Shown piece after piece: positions 50,001 through 53,000 of a stretch of 64,000 nt of DNA. Position 1 is the stretch's first letter. Every line of letters starts with the position of its first letter. Position numbers and translations under genes: made by a program. Origin of the DNA: Bugula neritina (lineage: Eukaryota; Bryozoa; Gymnolaemata; Cheilostomatida; Bugulidae); NCBI GenBank assembly GCA_964035545.1, contig OZ037771.1, positions 5,016,628 through 5,080,627 of the forward strand, read 5' to 3'. Below the pieces are notes generated by a model. It had not been told where the DNA came from and did no database searches. It saw only the letters and a program-made list of their open reading frames with translations.

Positions 50001-53000
50001 CTATTGCAGCTTTCCAGCTTTCTGGAGATGAGCTACAGAAACTGAGTGACTTTGTGAAGACCAACTACAAGCCACCAGGTATCATGAATTAAACTCACTT
50101 CTAGTGAATTGATTAGGAATAACTTTCTTCCTTCCTGATTCTCCATGTTTGTTATTGACAGTTGAAGTTGTTCCTGTAGGTTGTTGGTTTCATTACATTT
50201 CTGTGAGCTGTTTATGTGATGTTTCCTGTACATGTAGATAATATTGGACACAGTGGAGCTGCTACTCATACTGTTGGTACTGATGATGTACTGAGTGATG
50301 TTTCGGATGGAGAAGAAGATACTACCTCCACTTCAGAAGATCTTACCAAGTTGACACTAGTTCCTACTACTAATCAGAGTATCAAGTCTCTCTTCATCAA
50401 CACTTCAGAGGTTTGTATGTCATGTTGAATACTCTGTAGCCTTGGCTCTCCTCTCTGTTATTTCTGTATAGCCTTGGCTCTCCTCTCTGTTATCTCTGTA
50501 TAGCCTTGGCTCTCCTCTCTGTTATCTCTGTATAACCTTGGCTCTTCTCTTTCCCCAGACCTGTTCGGGCTAGCAGCTGTGTTAAAGCCACACAATGTGT
50601 CAGAACCCATATTAGTGTAGGGCCACTTGACGCATTTTACACGCTCGTGACGTTCGAGAATACACACTTGTGACCTGCCACACACAGTGCGTGTGTTGCG
50701 AGTGCAAAAATTTATTAGCCGATGAGGTTAGCGGTAAACTTTACTGCTCGCCTACAGGGGTTTGTTTTTAAAACTACATCATCGGCAAAGTGATTGTGAT
50801 ATTATAAAAGCGGAAATGCAACCTATAATAAACTGTTTTAATTCAGCTCGCTAGAAGCTGAATAGTAAATTAAAATAAAAATTACATGGTAATAAGCCAA
50901 TTAGATCAAACATGCATGAGCCTGCCGCTGAGTTCGCTCAGCATGCGAGACGCATGAAAATCCCGCTCATGACGTCCAATTTTTGGGCTAAACGTTATTT
51001 CTCGCACGTCACGCGCGTGTAAAACGCGTCCTGTGGCCTTACACTCAGTCTACTCATGGATGATTTTTAACTCATCATTCTATAGTTGCTTATATAATAT
51101 GAACAGGTCAGTTGTGTTCTATTCAGTATTATATTCTCTATATAGAATGTACCCAGTAAGTACTAAACTAATTACATAGTCTGTATCTACAGATATACAA
51201 GATGACGAGTCCATTCAGAGGAAGAGCTCTGATTATAAACAACAACAAGTATAGAAATGGAGGAGAGAGACTTGGCTCTGGTTATGATGTTGACAACACA
51301 TTTGCTCTGTTCAGGAAGATGGGATTTGAGGTTGTGAAGCAGAAGGATCTCACAGCTGAGGTATATTTCTATTTACTTGTAGTTGTCTCCCTCTTCTTAT
51401 CACGTAGTGTGACTAGTTATTAGTGGTTAATATCTCCTATCAATGTTATAATAGCCTGCAGACTTGTCTATTGAATCGGTTATTAAGTTAGGGAAATGCA
51501 AACTCTTCGCTTTGGAGCTAACTTTTGCTTTCTAAAGTAACTTCCTAAAGGCTAGTATGAGACGTGACAAATATGCTTGTTTGCCTCTATATTATAACTG
51601 CAGTTGTTAAAAAATAAATGTTGGCAAATGCCTGGGTCACCCCCCCCCCCACCCCCCTATGTTTGTATGTTTGCTTCATTCTGTGTCTGACCTACAATTA
51701 TTGAAAATAACAAAAGTTGTTGACAGGCATTTTGGCCAATCCAATATGAATGTAGTCTCAGGAGTTGTCTCTACTTGTATTCTCTCTGTACTGAATAGAA
51801 GTGTATGTTTATTAGAGCTGGTCAGTCCTGTTCATAGAATAGACTCTCTCACATTGAGTTTGTATACTGTGTGTGTTGTGTTATATTCATATACAGGAGA
51901 TACTCCAGTGTATTCAATCAGAGACAAGAGATGAGATTCATAACACTTATGGTATGTTCTTCCTGTTTCTGTTTGCACACGGAGCTAATGGAATGATTCA
52001 TGGAGTTGACTCACAGCCAGTCTATCTAACACAGATCTACAGTCTCATCAACTCTACAAATTTTCCCAACATGGCCGGCAAGCCTAAAGTTGTGGTTATT
52101 CAGGCGTGCAGAGTTGGTGAGTGTAGATATGATACGAGTAAGAATATATTATACTGTTGTAATACTGTATTATATGATACTCTAGTCTTCATACACATAC
52201 ATAGAATACTGGTTGGTATATCACATGTGTTACTAATCAATCAGGTAACTCAGTCAGTCAAACTGAACAGAATATTCAACAGAGTACCAACTCCTCCTCA
52301 CCAGAACTTTCTGCTCTCAGAACTCATCAACAGGAAGCTGAGACTTCAACTGGACAGAGGAACTTTGATGTTGACGACCTTCTAATCCTTCACTCCTGCT
52401 TTGAAAGTGAGAATTTAGTCCACTGATAGAAACGAATATTTCTGGCATCATTTTATTAAGAAAATTAACTCAGGGTATTATCTTCCAAAATTTTCAAATG
52501 GCAAATCCATTATTAGTAACAAATAGAATAAAAAGAGCAAGTAGCAGCTGTGCTGGCTAATCACATGACCTCTCATTAACCTAAACTGAGCACATAGAGT
52601 ATTTGTGTGTGAGTTACAGTTATCTAGTTTTCATGTAATCTGTGAAACACTAGTCTGTACAGTTTATACTCTGCTGCCCTAAAAATGCCCTGCTAAGTTT
52701 TTTTCCAGCTGAATGTTTTTAATTTAAAGTGAGACTGTTAAGTTACCAAACAATTCTGTGTGGTTAATCTCTATTCACCTCAATCATGGGCCACAACTCC
52801 CAATCGCCATCAAATAGTTGGGAAACCTACCAGTCATGTCACTTTCTCAAAATATACCTTTCATTGCTGAAATAGCGCAGTTTTCAAATCTTCAATTTGC
52901 ATTTCTCACTAGCTTTTACTGGATAGTGTCACTCACTATTACTATACACTATATAATATTTACTATTTAACTCATTGTATTATTTTAATAGACAGTGCTT

